Of a DNA stretch of 64,000 bases, positions 1-7,442 are shown piece after piece (the stretch's first letter is position 1; the number at the start of each line of letters is the position of its first letter). This stretch comes from Archangium lansingense (GTDB taxonomy: Bacteria > Myxococcota > Myxococcia > Myxococcales > Myxococcaceae), in contig NZ_JAPNKA010000001.1 of the NCBI RefSeq assembly GCF_026626635.1, positions 1,178,001 to 1,242,000 on the forward strand, given 5' to 3'. Under the pieces are notes generated by a model, which saw nothing but the letters and a program-made list of their open reading frames with translations, did not search any database and was not told the DNA's origin. Position numbers and translations under genes: made by a program.

Positions 1-252
1 AGCAGCGCCTTCCACCCCGTTCTGCGCGACGTGAACGGCCAGCTCGTGGTCATCCCCGGCTCCACGGTGGTGAACGCGCACCTGCGCTACTCGGACATCG
101 TGCGCTTCCACGGCTTCTCCCCCTCGCTGTGGCTCGACGTCCGCAATCTCTTCGACAGCCGGTACTACCTCGTCTCGGGCGCCGTCGCCCACCTTCCCGG
201 TGTTCCCCAGGATCCCCTTCGCATCCTCGTCGGAGCGGACGTGGCCTTCTGA
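1..252 (+). CDS. TonB-dependent outer-membrane receptor, C-terminal end (partial)
   Basis: The frame is open from the first base, so only the last 83 codons are in the window. The sequence alternates polar and hydrophobic residues like beta-barrel strands. It contains the 'DVRNLFDSRYY' box typical of the penultimate strands of TonB-dependent receptors and ends in an aromatic residue (DVAF), the usual signal for outer-membrane barrel insertion. The family imports siderophores, cobalamin or glycans using TonB energy. The substrate cannot be inferred because the plug domain lies outside the window. Confidence 0.75.
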   Translation, partial: SSAFHPVLRDVNGQLVVIPGSTVVNAHLRYSDIVRFHGFSPSLWLDVRNLFDSRYYLVSGAVAHLPGVPQDPLRILVGADVAF

Positions 253-331
253 GCGCCCACGGCTCCCCCGCGCAGCATCCGGAGTTGTCGGGAGCACTCG
301 CTAGAATGGGCGTCACCCATTGGAGCCACTG

Positions 332-500
332 ATGACGCCCACGCTGTTGGCGCTGCTGTCGCGGATGGAGCCCCCACTCGCGGCCTCCTCGGCTGGATTC
401 TCGATGGGGGCGCGGAGCTCGGTGTCAACCTGGGTGCCCCTGTTCAAGCCAGGCTCGGACAATGCACCCGTGGCGCCGTGGGTGGACAATGCGCGCTGAC
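332..500 (+). CDS. Possible small protein, 55 aa, unknown
   Basis: This open frame starts at an ATG about six bases after a TTGGAG-like ribosome site and ends inside the first codons of the toxin gene at 489. It fills most of the 236-base gap after the TonB receptor. The product is Ser/Ala/Pro-rich, with no recognised motif. It could equally be leader sequence for the downstream toxin operon; apart from it I see nothing in 253-488. Confidence 0.2.
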
Positions 501-2033
501 TCGTCACGTGCCCCGTGGGCGAAGCTGCTGCTCGCCCTGGCCCTGCTGTGCGCTGGCTGTGTGCCGCTGATGCCACCGCCCGGCCGTGGGATGGACCTGC
601 GTTACACGCCGCACGAGGCCACGGGGCCTGGGTTGGAGGCCGGGCCGGGCGACGAGTCTCCGTTCGCCCTCGCCTCCCCGCCACCCTCCACGCCCGAGCC
701 CGCCGATGCGGAGCGGCTGCACCGCCGCCGGGGCTCGCGGGAGGCGGTGACGGCGGCGGGCCCTGGCAGGGTTGAGGGGAATGCGTGGCCGAGCGCCCTC
801 GCGGCCCACGTGGCGTTTCTCGGTGCCGTGGACGACGTGTCCGCCTCCTCGCGCCGCGTCTCCAGCGAGCTCTCCAGGCTCAAGGTCAGCTACCTGGGCA
901 TTGCCGGTGCAGGCAACGGCATCTTCGTCCCCTATGTCGAATACGGCGAACGTCAACGACGGTGGATTGATGCCGAGCTCGCCGCCGCCACCCGGCTGGC
1001 CACCGCCGCCTCGCAGGTGGAGGACCCGGACATGCAGCTCGCCCTGCTGCGCCTGGCCGGCCCACGGATGGAGGCCGCCATGATGGGCTCCATCCTGCTG
1101 GCCGTCTGGTTTGACTTCCTCAACCTCACCGACGACGTGCTCTCCCGACGCTTCTACAGTGTGGAGCGGCTGTACGTGGACATGGACCGCTTTCAGAAGA
1201 TGCTCGAGCCCGCGATGACAGCACTCTCCTCCCTGGATCCAGGGCAGGTGCAGGCAGCAGCGAAAGACATGCCCGCACTGGTAGGCCACCTCACCGGCGA
1301 GTTCGCCGCACTCCGTGAGGCCGTGCGCCGGGGGGCGGAGAACCTCGAGAAGGCGCTGGTGCTGAAGGAGTCCATGGAGGCGCTCACCATGGTGTCGGCG
1401 CTGAAGTTTTCGCTACCCGCTCTGCGTCCGGCTGCTCCCGCCATGCTCGGCGTAGGCCTCATGGTGGGCCCCAACGGCGTGATGATGGGGACGCGGATTG
1501 TCGTCTCCGCTGAGTGGGTGGAGATGATGCGCCAGTTGGTGCGGGCGGGCATCCTCTCCCTGCCTGCCGTCAGCGCCGCTGTGCGGATACAGGCCGGCCA
1601 GGTGACGATGGCGCAGGCGCACGGCGAGCTGCCGCGCGGCGTGCGCGAGGCGCTGGGCGACGGGCCTGAGGTGCGAGGCATGCGGGTGACGGGCAAAGCG
1701 GGGGCCGGCATGGCCGAGCCCCCACGTCACCATGTCATGCCGAAGGAGTTCCGCGAGTGGTTCGAGAAGCGCGGGTTCACCGGCGAGATGGACATCGATC
1801 AGTTCTGCGTCAGGCTTGAGCAGGCACACCATGAGGCAATCCACGGCGGTGGGAACTGGAAGCTGGGGCGCACATGGCCCGGTGAATGGAACCGGATGAT
1901 CATGGAGGCGCTGCACAACGCCGAGCGCAGGGCTGGCCGGATGTTGACGCCGAGTGAGATCCTGGGAACAGTCGCGAAGCGCATGAAGGACTACTACATC
2001 CCGATGAATTTCATCTCGTGGAGAGGACCATGA
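489..2033 (+). CDS. SitA-type lipoprotein polymorphic toxin (TIGR02269/DUF2380-like)
   Basis: The 514-residue product begins with a lipoprotein signal: positive residues, a Leu/Ala-rich core and a Cys in the context LLCAGC near residue 24. The ATG at 489 is preferred over 462 because it sits just after a GGTGG ribosome site and gives a compact signal. A long helical stalk follows, with one very hydrophobic stretch. The last ~100 residues (HHVMPKEF, then a His/Glu-rich stretch around AHHEAIHGGGNWK and a W-x(3)-W cluster) match what I know of the myxobacterial TIGR02269 lipoproteins. Members of that group are SitA toxins, exchanged between outer membranes of kin and lethal without immunity. The stop overlaps the next start (ATGA), as expected for a toxin/immunity pair. 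Family call fairly sure; toxic activity inferred. Confidence 0.75.
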   Translation: MRADSSRAPWAKLLLALALLCAGCVPLMPPPGRGMDLRYTPHEATGPGLEAGPGDESPFALASPPPSTPEPADAERLHRRRGSREAVTAAGPGRVEGNAWPSALAAHVAFLGAVDDVSASSRRVSSELSRLKVSYLGIAGAGNGIFVPYVEYGERQRRWIDAELAAATRLATAASQVEDPDMQLALLRLAGPRMEAAMMGSILLAVWFDFLNLTDDVLSRRFYSVERLYVDMDRFQKMLEPAMTALSSLDPGQVQAAAKDMPALVGHLTGEFAALREAVRRGAENLEKALVLKESMEALTMVSALKFSLPALRPAAPAMLGVGLMVGPNGVMMGTRIVVSAEWVEMMRQLVRAGILSLPAVSAAVRIQAGQVTMAQAHGELPRGVREALGDGPEVRGMRVTGKAGAGMAEPPRHHVMPKEFREWFEKRGFTGEMDIDQFCVRLEQAHHEAIHGGGNWKLGRTWPGEWNRMIMEALHNAERRAGRMLTPSEILGTVAKRMKDYYIPMNFISWRGP

Positions 2034-2500
2034 GCGAGAGACACCCTTGGCAGGGCAACGTGAAGGTACGCCTGTACGAGCGGGTCCGCGAACGTGGTTA
2101 CGATTCGCTCACAGCCTTCGCTGATGCGCGCCCTGCTGTCCCGCTGCACTTGCTGGCCGAGGAACTAGGGAAGGACGATGTCGCCGGGGTGCAGGTGTTG
2201 AGTGGGTTGCTCGCCGAGGCGGAGCGGCGCAAGCAGGTCACGCGCTTTGTGCGCGATGTATTCGGGCGCCTGTGGTCCCAGAGCGTCCCCGAGGGTTGGC
2301 CGGCCGTGCTGGACGACGCCAACCGGTTCAAGGTTGCCGAGGCGCTCGGCTCGTGGATTGCCTACACTCCTGAAACTCATAAGGAGCGCGTCGATAGAGC
2401 CAGCGATGCGCTCCTCGCCACACCTCCACCGCCCGGGTGGCGGCCGCTCGGCCCCGACGACGACTTGCTGCGCACGCTCCTGCCCGACGAAGAGGCCTGA
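2030..2500 (+). CDS. Candidate cognate immunity protein (SitI-like)
   Basis: A 156-residue, soluble, mostly helical protein without a signal peptide. Its ATG overlaps the toxin stop by four bases and is preceded by GAGAGG; an in-frame GTG at 2018 is less likely because that ribosome site lies between the two. I do not recognise a named domain. Small acidic cytoplasmic proteins translationally coupled to SitA genes are normally the matching immunity factors, so the role is inferred from position alone. Immediately downstream lies a foreign AraC fragment, so the original downstream context is lost. Confidence 0.6.
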   Translation: MSERHPWQGNVKVRLYERVRERGYDSLTAFADARPAVPLHLLAEELGKDDVAGVQVLSGLLAEAERRKQVTRFVRDVFGRLWSQSVPEGWPAVLDDANRFKVAEALGSWIAYTPETHKERVDRASDALLATPPPPGWRPLGPDDDLLRTLLPDEEA

Positions 2501-2501
2501 A

Positions 2502-2831
2502 CTAAGGCGTCTTGCGGTGCCGGGCGCGCCAGGCGCTGGGGGACTCGCCCGTCATCTTGCGGAACAGGCTGCTGAAGTGCTGGAGAGAGGCGCACCCCAC
2601 CTCCACGGCCACCGAGGTGAGCTTGGCATCGCTCTCCAGCAGGAGCGCCTGCGCGGTGCGCACCTGCACCGTATTGAGCTCGGACTGGAAGGAGGTGCCG
2701 GCCTCGCGCAGGCGGCGCTGGAGGGTGCGCTCGGACATGCCCAGCTCCCGGGCAATATCCGCGAGGTTGGCTTCCACCAGCCGGTAGCGCAGCACCCGGT
2801 GCAGCTCGCCGAGCAGCGGAGACTGCCCCAT
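2502..2831 (-). pseudogene. AraC-family regulator, C-terminal fragment (duplicate of the gene at 30649-31464)
   Basis: This 109-codon fragment carries only the two helix-turn-helix units of an AraC/XylS DNA-binding domain (ADIARELGMSERTLQRRL and VAVEVGCASLQHFSSLFRKM). Bases 2508-2836 match 30655-30983 with only a few differences over about 329 bp. The full-length gene continues upstream at the second site, while here the match stops abruptly at the ATG region of the next gene. It lacks the effector domain and is best read as a non-functional duplicated tail, not a gene. Confidence 0.8.
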
Positions 2832-3273
2832 GAGCTACGAGTCGATGACGACCGGCCAGCTCCTGTCACTCATCCGCCTGACGCGCGACGTCCCACGCGT
2901 GGTCCGTGACTGCCTTCCCGCGCTCATGACGAAGGTCGAGGAATCAGACGCCTCGCTCAAGAAGGAGGTCGCCACGGTCGTCCGCCGAGCGTGGGACAAT
3001 CACTATCCCATCGGCGAGGAGCGCGATCTGGCCTTCGAGCTCGGGCTCTTGATGGTGTGGGCGGGCCTTCATGAGGAGGCGCTCTTCTACTTCAACGCCT
3101 CGCTCGCGCTGAGCGGGGCAGAACCGGCGACACTGTGGAACGTGGGCATGTGTCACCTGGCGCTGGGGCGGTTCGACGAGGCCGTGGCCCGGCTTCGTCG
3201 CGCGCGGGAACTCGACGCCGACGTCATTCCGCTGGACGCGTTCCTCCTGAACAAGGGAGTTCGCCCCCGTTGA
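2830..3273 (+). CDS. Small TPR-like protein
   Basis: A 147-residue protein with a helical N-terminus and a clear tetratricopeptide signature at about residues 75-135 (LGLLMVWAGLHEEALFYFNASLAL, then WNVGMCHLALGRFDEAVARLRRARELDA). TPR units bind other proteins; the partner is unknown. Its start codon falls inside the last bases shared with the duplicated AraC fragment, so the gene may have lost its original promoter or some N-terminal sequence in that rearrangement. Confidence 0.6.
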   Translation: MSYESMTTGQLLSLIRLTRDVPRVVRDCLPALMTKVEESDASLKKEVATVVRRAWDNHYPIGEERDLAFELGLLMVWAGLHEEALFYFNASLALSGAEPATLWNVGMCHLALGRFDEAVARLRRARELDADVIPLDAFLLNKGVRPR

Positions 3274-3340
3274 GTGGGCTCGACCCGAGAAGGGCTCCAG
3301 GAGTCCTCGCACCGCACGCTGCCTCTCCTCCCCCAGTCCT

Positions 3341-3727
3341 TCACTGCGCAGGCTGGATGCGCTCGACAGGGCTCAGGACAGGACCCGTCGTGTAGGCCGC
3401 CATCTCGGGGGGAGCGGGGGATTCCTCATGGATGATGCCCGTGACCTCCACGCGACGGCCTTCATGGTTCTCGCGCACATGGCCCCGGTACACCGGCGGA
3501 GGCTTCGGTCGCATGCGCATGTCCACCTGCTGGTAGAGCCCCACCAGCAGCACCTGGCGGCCCGAGAGCGTCTGGATATCCCGCAGCGTCTCACAGCGGG
3601 GCAGCTCCGCCATGGGGCTCTCTTTCACGTGAGGTACCTCGGCCAAGGAGCGCCCGTCCAAGGGCGGTGAACGACATCCCATGAGGACCCACGACAGGAG
3701 GAGGACGAGCGTCAGGAGTTGTCGCAT
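3341..3727 (-). CDS. Small lipoprotein, unknown function
   Basis: Starting at the ATG at 3727, the 128-residue product begins MRQLLTLVLLLSWVLMGC, a typical lipoprotein signal with a lipobox Cys at residue 18. The mature part is short, with segments such as LSGRQVLLVGLYQQVDMRM and VEVTGIIHEE that look like beta strands of a small barrel. The reading frame continues upstream, but that extension lies in IS-derived DNA and is discarded. It probably sits in the outer membrane facing the periplasm. No function is recognised. Confidence 0.6.
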   Translation of the reverse strand: MRQLLTLVLLLSWVLMGCRSPPLDGRSLAEVPHVKESPMAELPRCETLRDIQTLSGRQVLLVGLYQQVDMRMRPKPPPVYRGHVRENHEGRRVEVTGIIHEESPAPPEMAAYTTGPVLSPVERIQPAQ

Positions 3728-3775
3728 GGGAATGAAGTCCAGTCCCATCTGCGCAGCCATGGCAAGCAGGAGGAG

Positions 3776-4054
3776 AGCCGTAAAAAGTGTCAAAGGACTC
3801 GAATGGCGCCCTGGCCCCGGCGCGAGGGCCCCCCAGACCACGTGGTGTTGAGGCTCAAGCCGCCCCAGCCAACAGAGCCAGGCCCCTGCCGCGCACCTCA
3901 TGGGAGGGCGGCCTGGGCAGGCGTGTACCCCAAGGGGCTGCGCGGCTTCTCCACCAGCCTGGCGCACTGCTCGGCCGGCCCCCGTCAGCGGCCCTCCTCG
4001 GCCCCTGCCCTCCAGCCCTCTCCCTCAACATCGCCTCTCTCCCGCCTATACGCC
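3776..4054 (+). mobile_element. IS91-like element remnant, right-end tail (copy A)
   Basis: The first 48 bases (3776-3823) recur at 7603-7650 with a few changes. From about 3828 the sequence is a diverged version of the 3' tail of the transposase remnants at 21150 and 7880, starting at the ARGPPQ-type end of the coding region. It ends in cgcctatacgcc, the same terminal bases as copy C at 8121, and abuts a LodA gene fragment. No intact transposase is present. Confidence 0.6.
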
Positions 4055-4269
4055 CGGTCCGTAGTTGGGTGGTGCGACGACCACCATGGCGGGCTCCGCC
4101 TCCAGGACGCGGTCGCCGATCGTCACCGTCGCACGGACTGGACCATCCGAGGTGTCGTCGTGCCAGCCCTCGTTGTTGGCGAAGGTGGTGGGTGGGGAGC
4201 CATCGAGGGAGTTGGACTGACCGAACCCGCCCAGGACCAGGAGCCGGCCCTTGTCGTCCGTGCGCAGCT
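4055..4269 (-). pseudogene. LodA/GoxA-like quinoprotein oxidase fragment
   Basis: On the minus strand about 70 codons read ELRTDDKGRLLVLGGFGQS, then FANNEGWHDDTSDGPV and finally VVVAPPNYGPG. These match what I know of the conserved interior of CTQ-dependent lysine 6-oxidase (LodA) family proteins. The fragment has no start and stops exactly at the end of an IS remnant, so most of the gene has been lost. LodA enzymes release hydrogen peroxide, and the fragment directly follows a catalase-like gene on the same strand, suggesting a former peroxide-producing and -removing pair. Confidence 0.65.
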
Positions 4270-4285
4270 CTCCTCACGGGAGGGC

Positions 4286-5281
4286 TCAGACAGCCTCGAG
4301 CGGCTCGCTGATGGGGACGTGGTTGCGGCGGCGGCGGTAGTCGGCCGAGGCCTTGTAGACGGCACGGCGAGCACGGTTGATGCTGCCGGCGGGGGCATGC
4401 ACCTCGAGCGCATGCCAGGGCGAGAAGGAGAGGTTGTCGATGGCCTCGGGCTGGCCAGGGGTATCGATGTCCTGACCTGCTGGCAGCACGAGGGTGGCGA
4501 CCTTGATGAGCGGTGAGAGTTCCTCGCTCCAGCGCACGGTGGCCTTCTCGAGGGGCATGGCCTCCGGGTCCTTCTGGAACTGGAGGAAGAAGTCGAAGTG
4601 CGCCCCGTCCTTGAGGAGCCGCCGGCGGAGGTCCCGCCGCAGGAAGTCGGGGCCACGCTCCGCCTGAGGGCCGGGGGGCCGGGTGCCCCTTCCAGGCCTG
4701 ACAGCGTATTTGACGAAGCGGTTGCCGAACGCGTAGGGCACGGTGCTGGAGTAGCGGGCGAGCAGCACGCTGTCCTCCTCCTTCGCCATCTCCTGGAGGA
4801 TGGCGTCCGTGGCGGGGTGGCTCGCGAGGAACTCCTCGAACGCCTCCGCGCTCGATAAGGAGGCCTCGATGAAGTCGGCGAACGCCTCGGCATCGTCGGA
4901 GAAGAAGACATCATGGTTCTGCAGCACGAAGTCGTGCGTCAGCGCCTGCCCCTCTCCCTCGAGGAGCTTCCTGCCCGGCACGCCGAGCAGCTTGATGGCC
5001 AGGCCCAGGGTGGAGTTCGCGGCGTCAGGGACCTGGGGCACGGTGTCGGAGGAGAAGCGAACCCAGGCGGAGAACTCCCGTTGGGTGAAGACGCCGATGC
5101 GCAGTTCCTCGGGAAGGTTGGGCTGGAGGGTGAACACGCCTCGGGCGTGACCCTGGGGCTTGAGGAACACCGGTCGTTGGACGCGGCGGTCGATGTCGAC
5201 GTAGCGCTCCGCCTGAAGGCCGAGGAACAGGTCCTTGAGCCGGGTAATCGCCGCGAGCTCGCGCTCTGATTGAATCTCCAT
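4286..5281 (-). CDS. Catalase-family (SrpA-like) haem protein
   Basis: The 331-residue product, started at the ATG at 5281 behind a GGAG site, resembles the small catalase-like proteins. It has an N-terminal RPVFLKPQGHARGVFTL with the distal His, then FSAWVRFSSDTVPQVPDAAN and GLAIKLLGVPG, followed by HDFVLQNHDVFF. The family uses haem to break down peroxides. At the C-terminus DNLSFSPWHALEVHAP is typical. Its downstream neighbour is a LodA fragment, whose parent enzyme would make peroxide. Haem ligation was not checked in detail; overall family confidence is good. Confidence 0.75.
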   Translation of the reverse strand: MEIQSERELAAITRLKDLFLGLQAERYVDIDRRVQRPVFLKPQGHARGVFTLQPNLPEELRIGVFTQREFSAWVRFSSDTVPQVPDAANSTLGLAIKLLGVPGRKLLEGEGQALTHDFVLQNHDVFFSDDAEAFADFIEASLSSAEAFEEFLASHPATDAILQEMAKEEDSVLLARYSSTVPYAFGNRFVKYAVRPGRGTRPPGPQAERGPDFLRRDLRRRLLKDGAHFDFFLQFQKDPEAMPLEKATVRWSEELSPLIKVATLVLPAGQDIDTPGQPEAIDNLSFSPWHALEVHAPAGSINRARRAVYKASADYRRRRNHVPISEPLEAV

Positions 5282-5478
5282 GGGGCCTCCACTCCTGTGC
5301 ACAGGCCTGGAGGGCTGAGGTCCCAGGCTGCAGAGGTAGAACGGGCCGGCAGTGGATGTGATGGCTCGTCGGAGGAGACGCGTGCTGTACAAGTGTGGAT
5401 ACCAGCGCCTGCTCATCACAGGGGGGGGCAGATGACTCCATCTTGATGCCCACTCAAGGGCGAGCGAAGGAGGAAGCC

Positions 5479-5727
5479 ATGAGCAACAAGGAGATGATCA
5501 TCCGAGCGTGGAAGGATCCACAGTACCGGGCGAGCCTGTCCACGGAGGAGCGAGCGGCGCTGCCGGAGAGCCCTGTGGGTCCGTCGATGGATGCGCTCGG
5601 GGAGGCGGAGCTGGGCCAGGCCGTGGGGGGCGGAGGTCCGGTTCGTCCGCCGCGGGTTACCACGAGGGCAGCGGGGTGCGAGCCGCTCATCACCGGGAAT
5701 TTCCTCAGCCGCTGCTTCACCCCGTAG
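5479..5727 (+). CDS. Type 2 lanthipeptide precursor (mersacidin/lichenicidin-type leader)
   Basis: The 82-residue product starts at an ATG after an AAGGAGGA site. Residues 1-50 form a leader of the class II type: IIRAWKDPQYRASLSTEERA, LPESPVGP, then a Leu/Glu-rich stretch ending in the double-Gly processing site AVGG. The remaining ~31-residue core contains two Cys, four Thr and one Ser, enough for one or two thioether rings. No LanM synthetase or processing transporter is in the window, so any modification would have to be done in trans. A truncated second leader lies 280 bases downstream. Confidence 0.7.
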   Translation: MSNKEMIIRAWKDPQYRASLSTEERAALPESPVGPSMDALGEAELGQAVGGGGPVRPPRVTTRAAGCEPLITGNFLSRCFTP

Positions 5728-5806
5728 TCGTTTTGAAGGTGTGTGTCATTGGGGCTGGAGTCTGCTGTACCGGGCTCCAGCCCGTCGTAGGCACGACGAG
5801 GAAGGC

Positions 5807-5854
5807 ATGAGCAGCAAGGAGCTGATCATCCGAGCGTGGAAGGATCCACAGTAA
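5807..5854 (+). pseudogene. Truncated second lanthipeptide leader
   Basis: Fifteen codons (MSSKELIIRAWKDPQ) repeat the start of the precursor at 5479 almost base for base, including an upstream GAGGAAGG site, then end in TAA. The match breaks right after ccacagta, where the sequence switches to DNA resembling the spacer of the local transposase remnants. It looks like the stump of a tandem precursor gene cut off by a rearrangement. Confidence 0.6.
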
Positions 5855-6241
5855 GCCGGGGCGGAGCCGGGGCCGGGGCCGGAGGAGGAGAGCCAGGCGC
5901 TGGCAGCGACGGTGGCGGTGGGCCGGCCGGCGCCGTGGAAGGCAGGAGCGGGGAAGGACGGGGCGGCGGCGAGCTTCGTGCTCCGGCGCTTCAGCGACGC
6001 GCGGGTGGAGCGCGTGCCCACTCAGGAGGACATCGCGCGGGTGAAGGAGCGCTTTCCGGACGCGGTGGTGCAGGTGCTGTGCTCGCCCGGCGAGCGGCTG
6101 TCGGACCACGACCAGGACGTGGGCAGCTACCGCTACGGCATCATCAACCTGGGGGCGCCCACCCGCGAGGAGCTCTTCGCCCGCTACGCCCAGGTGGAGC
6201 GGATGCTGCCCTTCCGGTTCGGGTCACCATCGGCTCCCTAA
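5855..6241 (+). pseudogene. Gene tail of unknown identity fused behind the truncated leader
   Basis: The frame of the cut leader continues after the stop for about 128 codons. The first ~20 (AGAEPG-PEEES-ATV) resemble the linker of the IS91-type transposase remnants. The rest (FVLRRFSDARVERVPTQED ... SYRYGIINLGAPTREELFARY) is a compact alpha/beta segment resembling the end of a larger enzyme, possibly of the ATP-grasp type, though I am not sure. An in-frame ATG at 5912 could start a 109-residue product. No convincing ribosome site is visible, so a 3' gene fragment is more likely. Confidence 0.4.
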
Positions 6242-6433
6242 CGGTCCAGCCGCACATTCTCGGATGCCAGTCAATTCAACAAATCATCTATGGATTCACC
6301 CCAACGTCCGGGCCTATAGCCTCCGCGTCTCCCAGCCGTTCTCCAGGGAGATGGGCGCCGAAACCAGGCAGTCGCGACGACACCTCGTCCACCCGGCGCC
6401 GACCACCAACTCTCGACGTTCACAGGAGCACAT

Positions 6434-6781
6434 ATGGCCGCGTATTTCGCCTTCCAGCAGCCGTCCTCGCCGGGCCAGGAGTTCATCATCGAGCTGACGG
6501 ATGACGCGAGGATCCAGAAGGCCCGGGACATCCTCTCCGGAAAGGAGAAGAACGAGGTCCACGTCCACGGCCGGATCATCAAGCGCCAGCAGCCCTACAA
6601 CCCCAAGTTCAGCTTCCACATCGACCCGATGACCATCAACTTCTTCGCGATGGCCATCGAGGTCTGTGATGCCAGCATGACGTACGTCGAGGAGCACCTG
6701 GACGAGGCCGGCGGCGCGTTCCTCCCGGGCGGCCACTGGTGCCCGTGGGACTCCCGGCTGGTGCGGGAAGTCACCCCCTGA
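6434..6781 (+). CDS. BP74-like (calmodulin-binding-protein-related) protein
   Basis: A 115-residue soluble protein. The pattern YFAFQQPSSPGQEFIIELTD, then ARIQKARDILSGKE, VHVHGRIIKR, YNPKFSFHIDP, EVCDASMTYVEEHLDEAGG and a WCPWDSRLVREV end matches the bacterial relatives of the Dictyostelium BP74 N-terminal domain. The biochemical role in bacteria is unknown to me. The 190 bases upstream are less GC-rich and probably hold its promoter. A perfect hairpin lies just downstream, before thioredoxin. Confidence 0.65.
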   Translation: MAAYFAFQQPSSPGQEFIIELTDDARIQKARDILSGKEKNEVHVHGRIIKRQQPYNPKFSFHIDPMTINFFAMAIEVCDASMTYVEEHLDEAGGAFLPGGHWCPWDSRLVREVTP

Positions 6782-6796
6782 TGCAGATGTAACCGC

Positions 6797-6821
6797 CGTC
6801 CCGGCCGCGGAGGCCGGGACG
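6797..6821. repeat. Perfect 10-bp hairpin between the BP74-like gene and thioredoxin
   Basis: CGTCCCGGCC at 6797-6806 pairs perfectly with 6812-6821 across a five-base loop. No T-run follows, so it is not a classical intrinsic terminator. It could end transcription through Rho, stabilise the upstream mRNA 3' end, or act as a protein site. Confidence 0.5.
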
Positions 6822-6876
6822 CGCGGAGTGGCGCGAGCCGTCGATACGAACCCAGACCACTTCCGGGGAGCCGACC

Positions 6877-7203
6877 ATGAGCGACAAGATCATTCACCTG
6901 TCCGAGGACAACTTCGATGCGGCCGTGCTGAGGAACGAGGGCCCCATCCTGGTCGACTTCTGGGCCGATTGGTGTGGCCCCTGCTATCGGCTCGCGCCCA
7001 TCCTGGACGAGCTCGCCGAGGACTACGCGGGCAAGCTGACCATCGCCAAGCTGAACATCGAGGAGAACCGCGCCCTCGCCCAGGCCCAGGGGGTCCAGCG
7101 CATCCCCGTGATGATGCTCTTCAAGCAGGGCGAGCGCGTCGCCCTCAAGGAAGGCGTGCCCTCCAAGGCCCAGCTGGGCGAGTTCCTCACCCCCCACCTG
7201 TAA
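6877..7203 (+). CDS. trxA: Thioredoxin
   Basis: A 108-residue thioredoxin with the active site WADWCGPCYRLAP at residues 28-40, followed by the expected core strands, the cis-proline loop (QRIPVMMLFKQGE) and the final helix. It reduces protein disulfides in the cytoplasm using thioredoxin reductase. The residues after the CGPC pair are YR rather than the common KM or RM, which may tune redox potential. Length is standard. It is a single gene; the next gene downstream is only a fragment on the other strand. Confidence 0.9.
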   Translation: MSDKIIHLSEDNFDAAVLRNEGPILVDFWADWCGPCYRLAPILDELAEDYAGKLTIAKLNIEENRALAQAQGVQRIPVMMLFKQGERVALKEGVPSKAQLGEFLTPHL

Positions 7204-7224
7204 CCGCCTCCGCGCGGCCGTCCC

Positions 7225-7440
7225 TCACCCGAGCGGGACGTCCCCCCCGGCCTGGGGAGCCGGAGCCAATGCCTGGCGCACCTCGTCCCGCAGGGCGCGC
7301 AGGGCCTCGGGCAGGACCTCGGGCGCGAAGCCCGCGTCCATCTCGCGCGCCACGCCCTCCAGCTCGAGCTTCCACGCCCCCAGCGCCTCGGCGTCCCCGT
7401 CCGCCGGCCGCGCGGCGAGCACCTCGCGTCCCGCGTGGGC
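7225..7440 (-). pseudogene. C-terminal gene fragment, unknown
   Basis: About 72 codons on the minus strand (REVLAARPADGDAEALGAWK through EVRQALAPAPQAGGD) look like the helical tail of a real protein and end in a normal stop. The frame runs upstream straight into IS-derived sequence at about 7443, so the front of the gene is gone. The family is not recognised. Confidence 0.4.
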
Positions 7441-7442
7441 AA

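Noticed and set aside
3728..3967. Extending the small lipoprotein upstream to 208 aa
   Set aside because: The extra sequence is IS-derived, and the lipoprotein signal starts exactly at the ATG at 3727.
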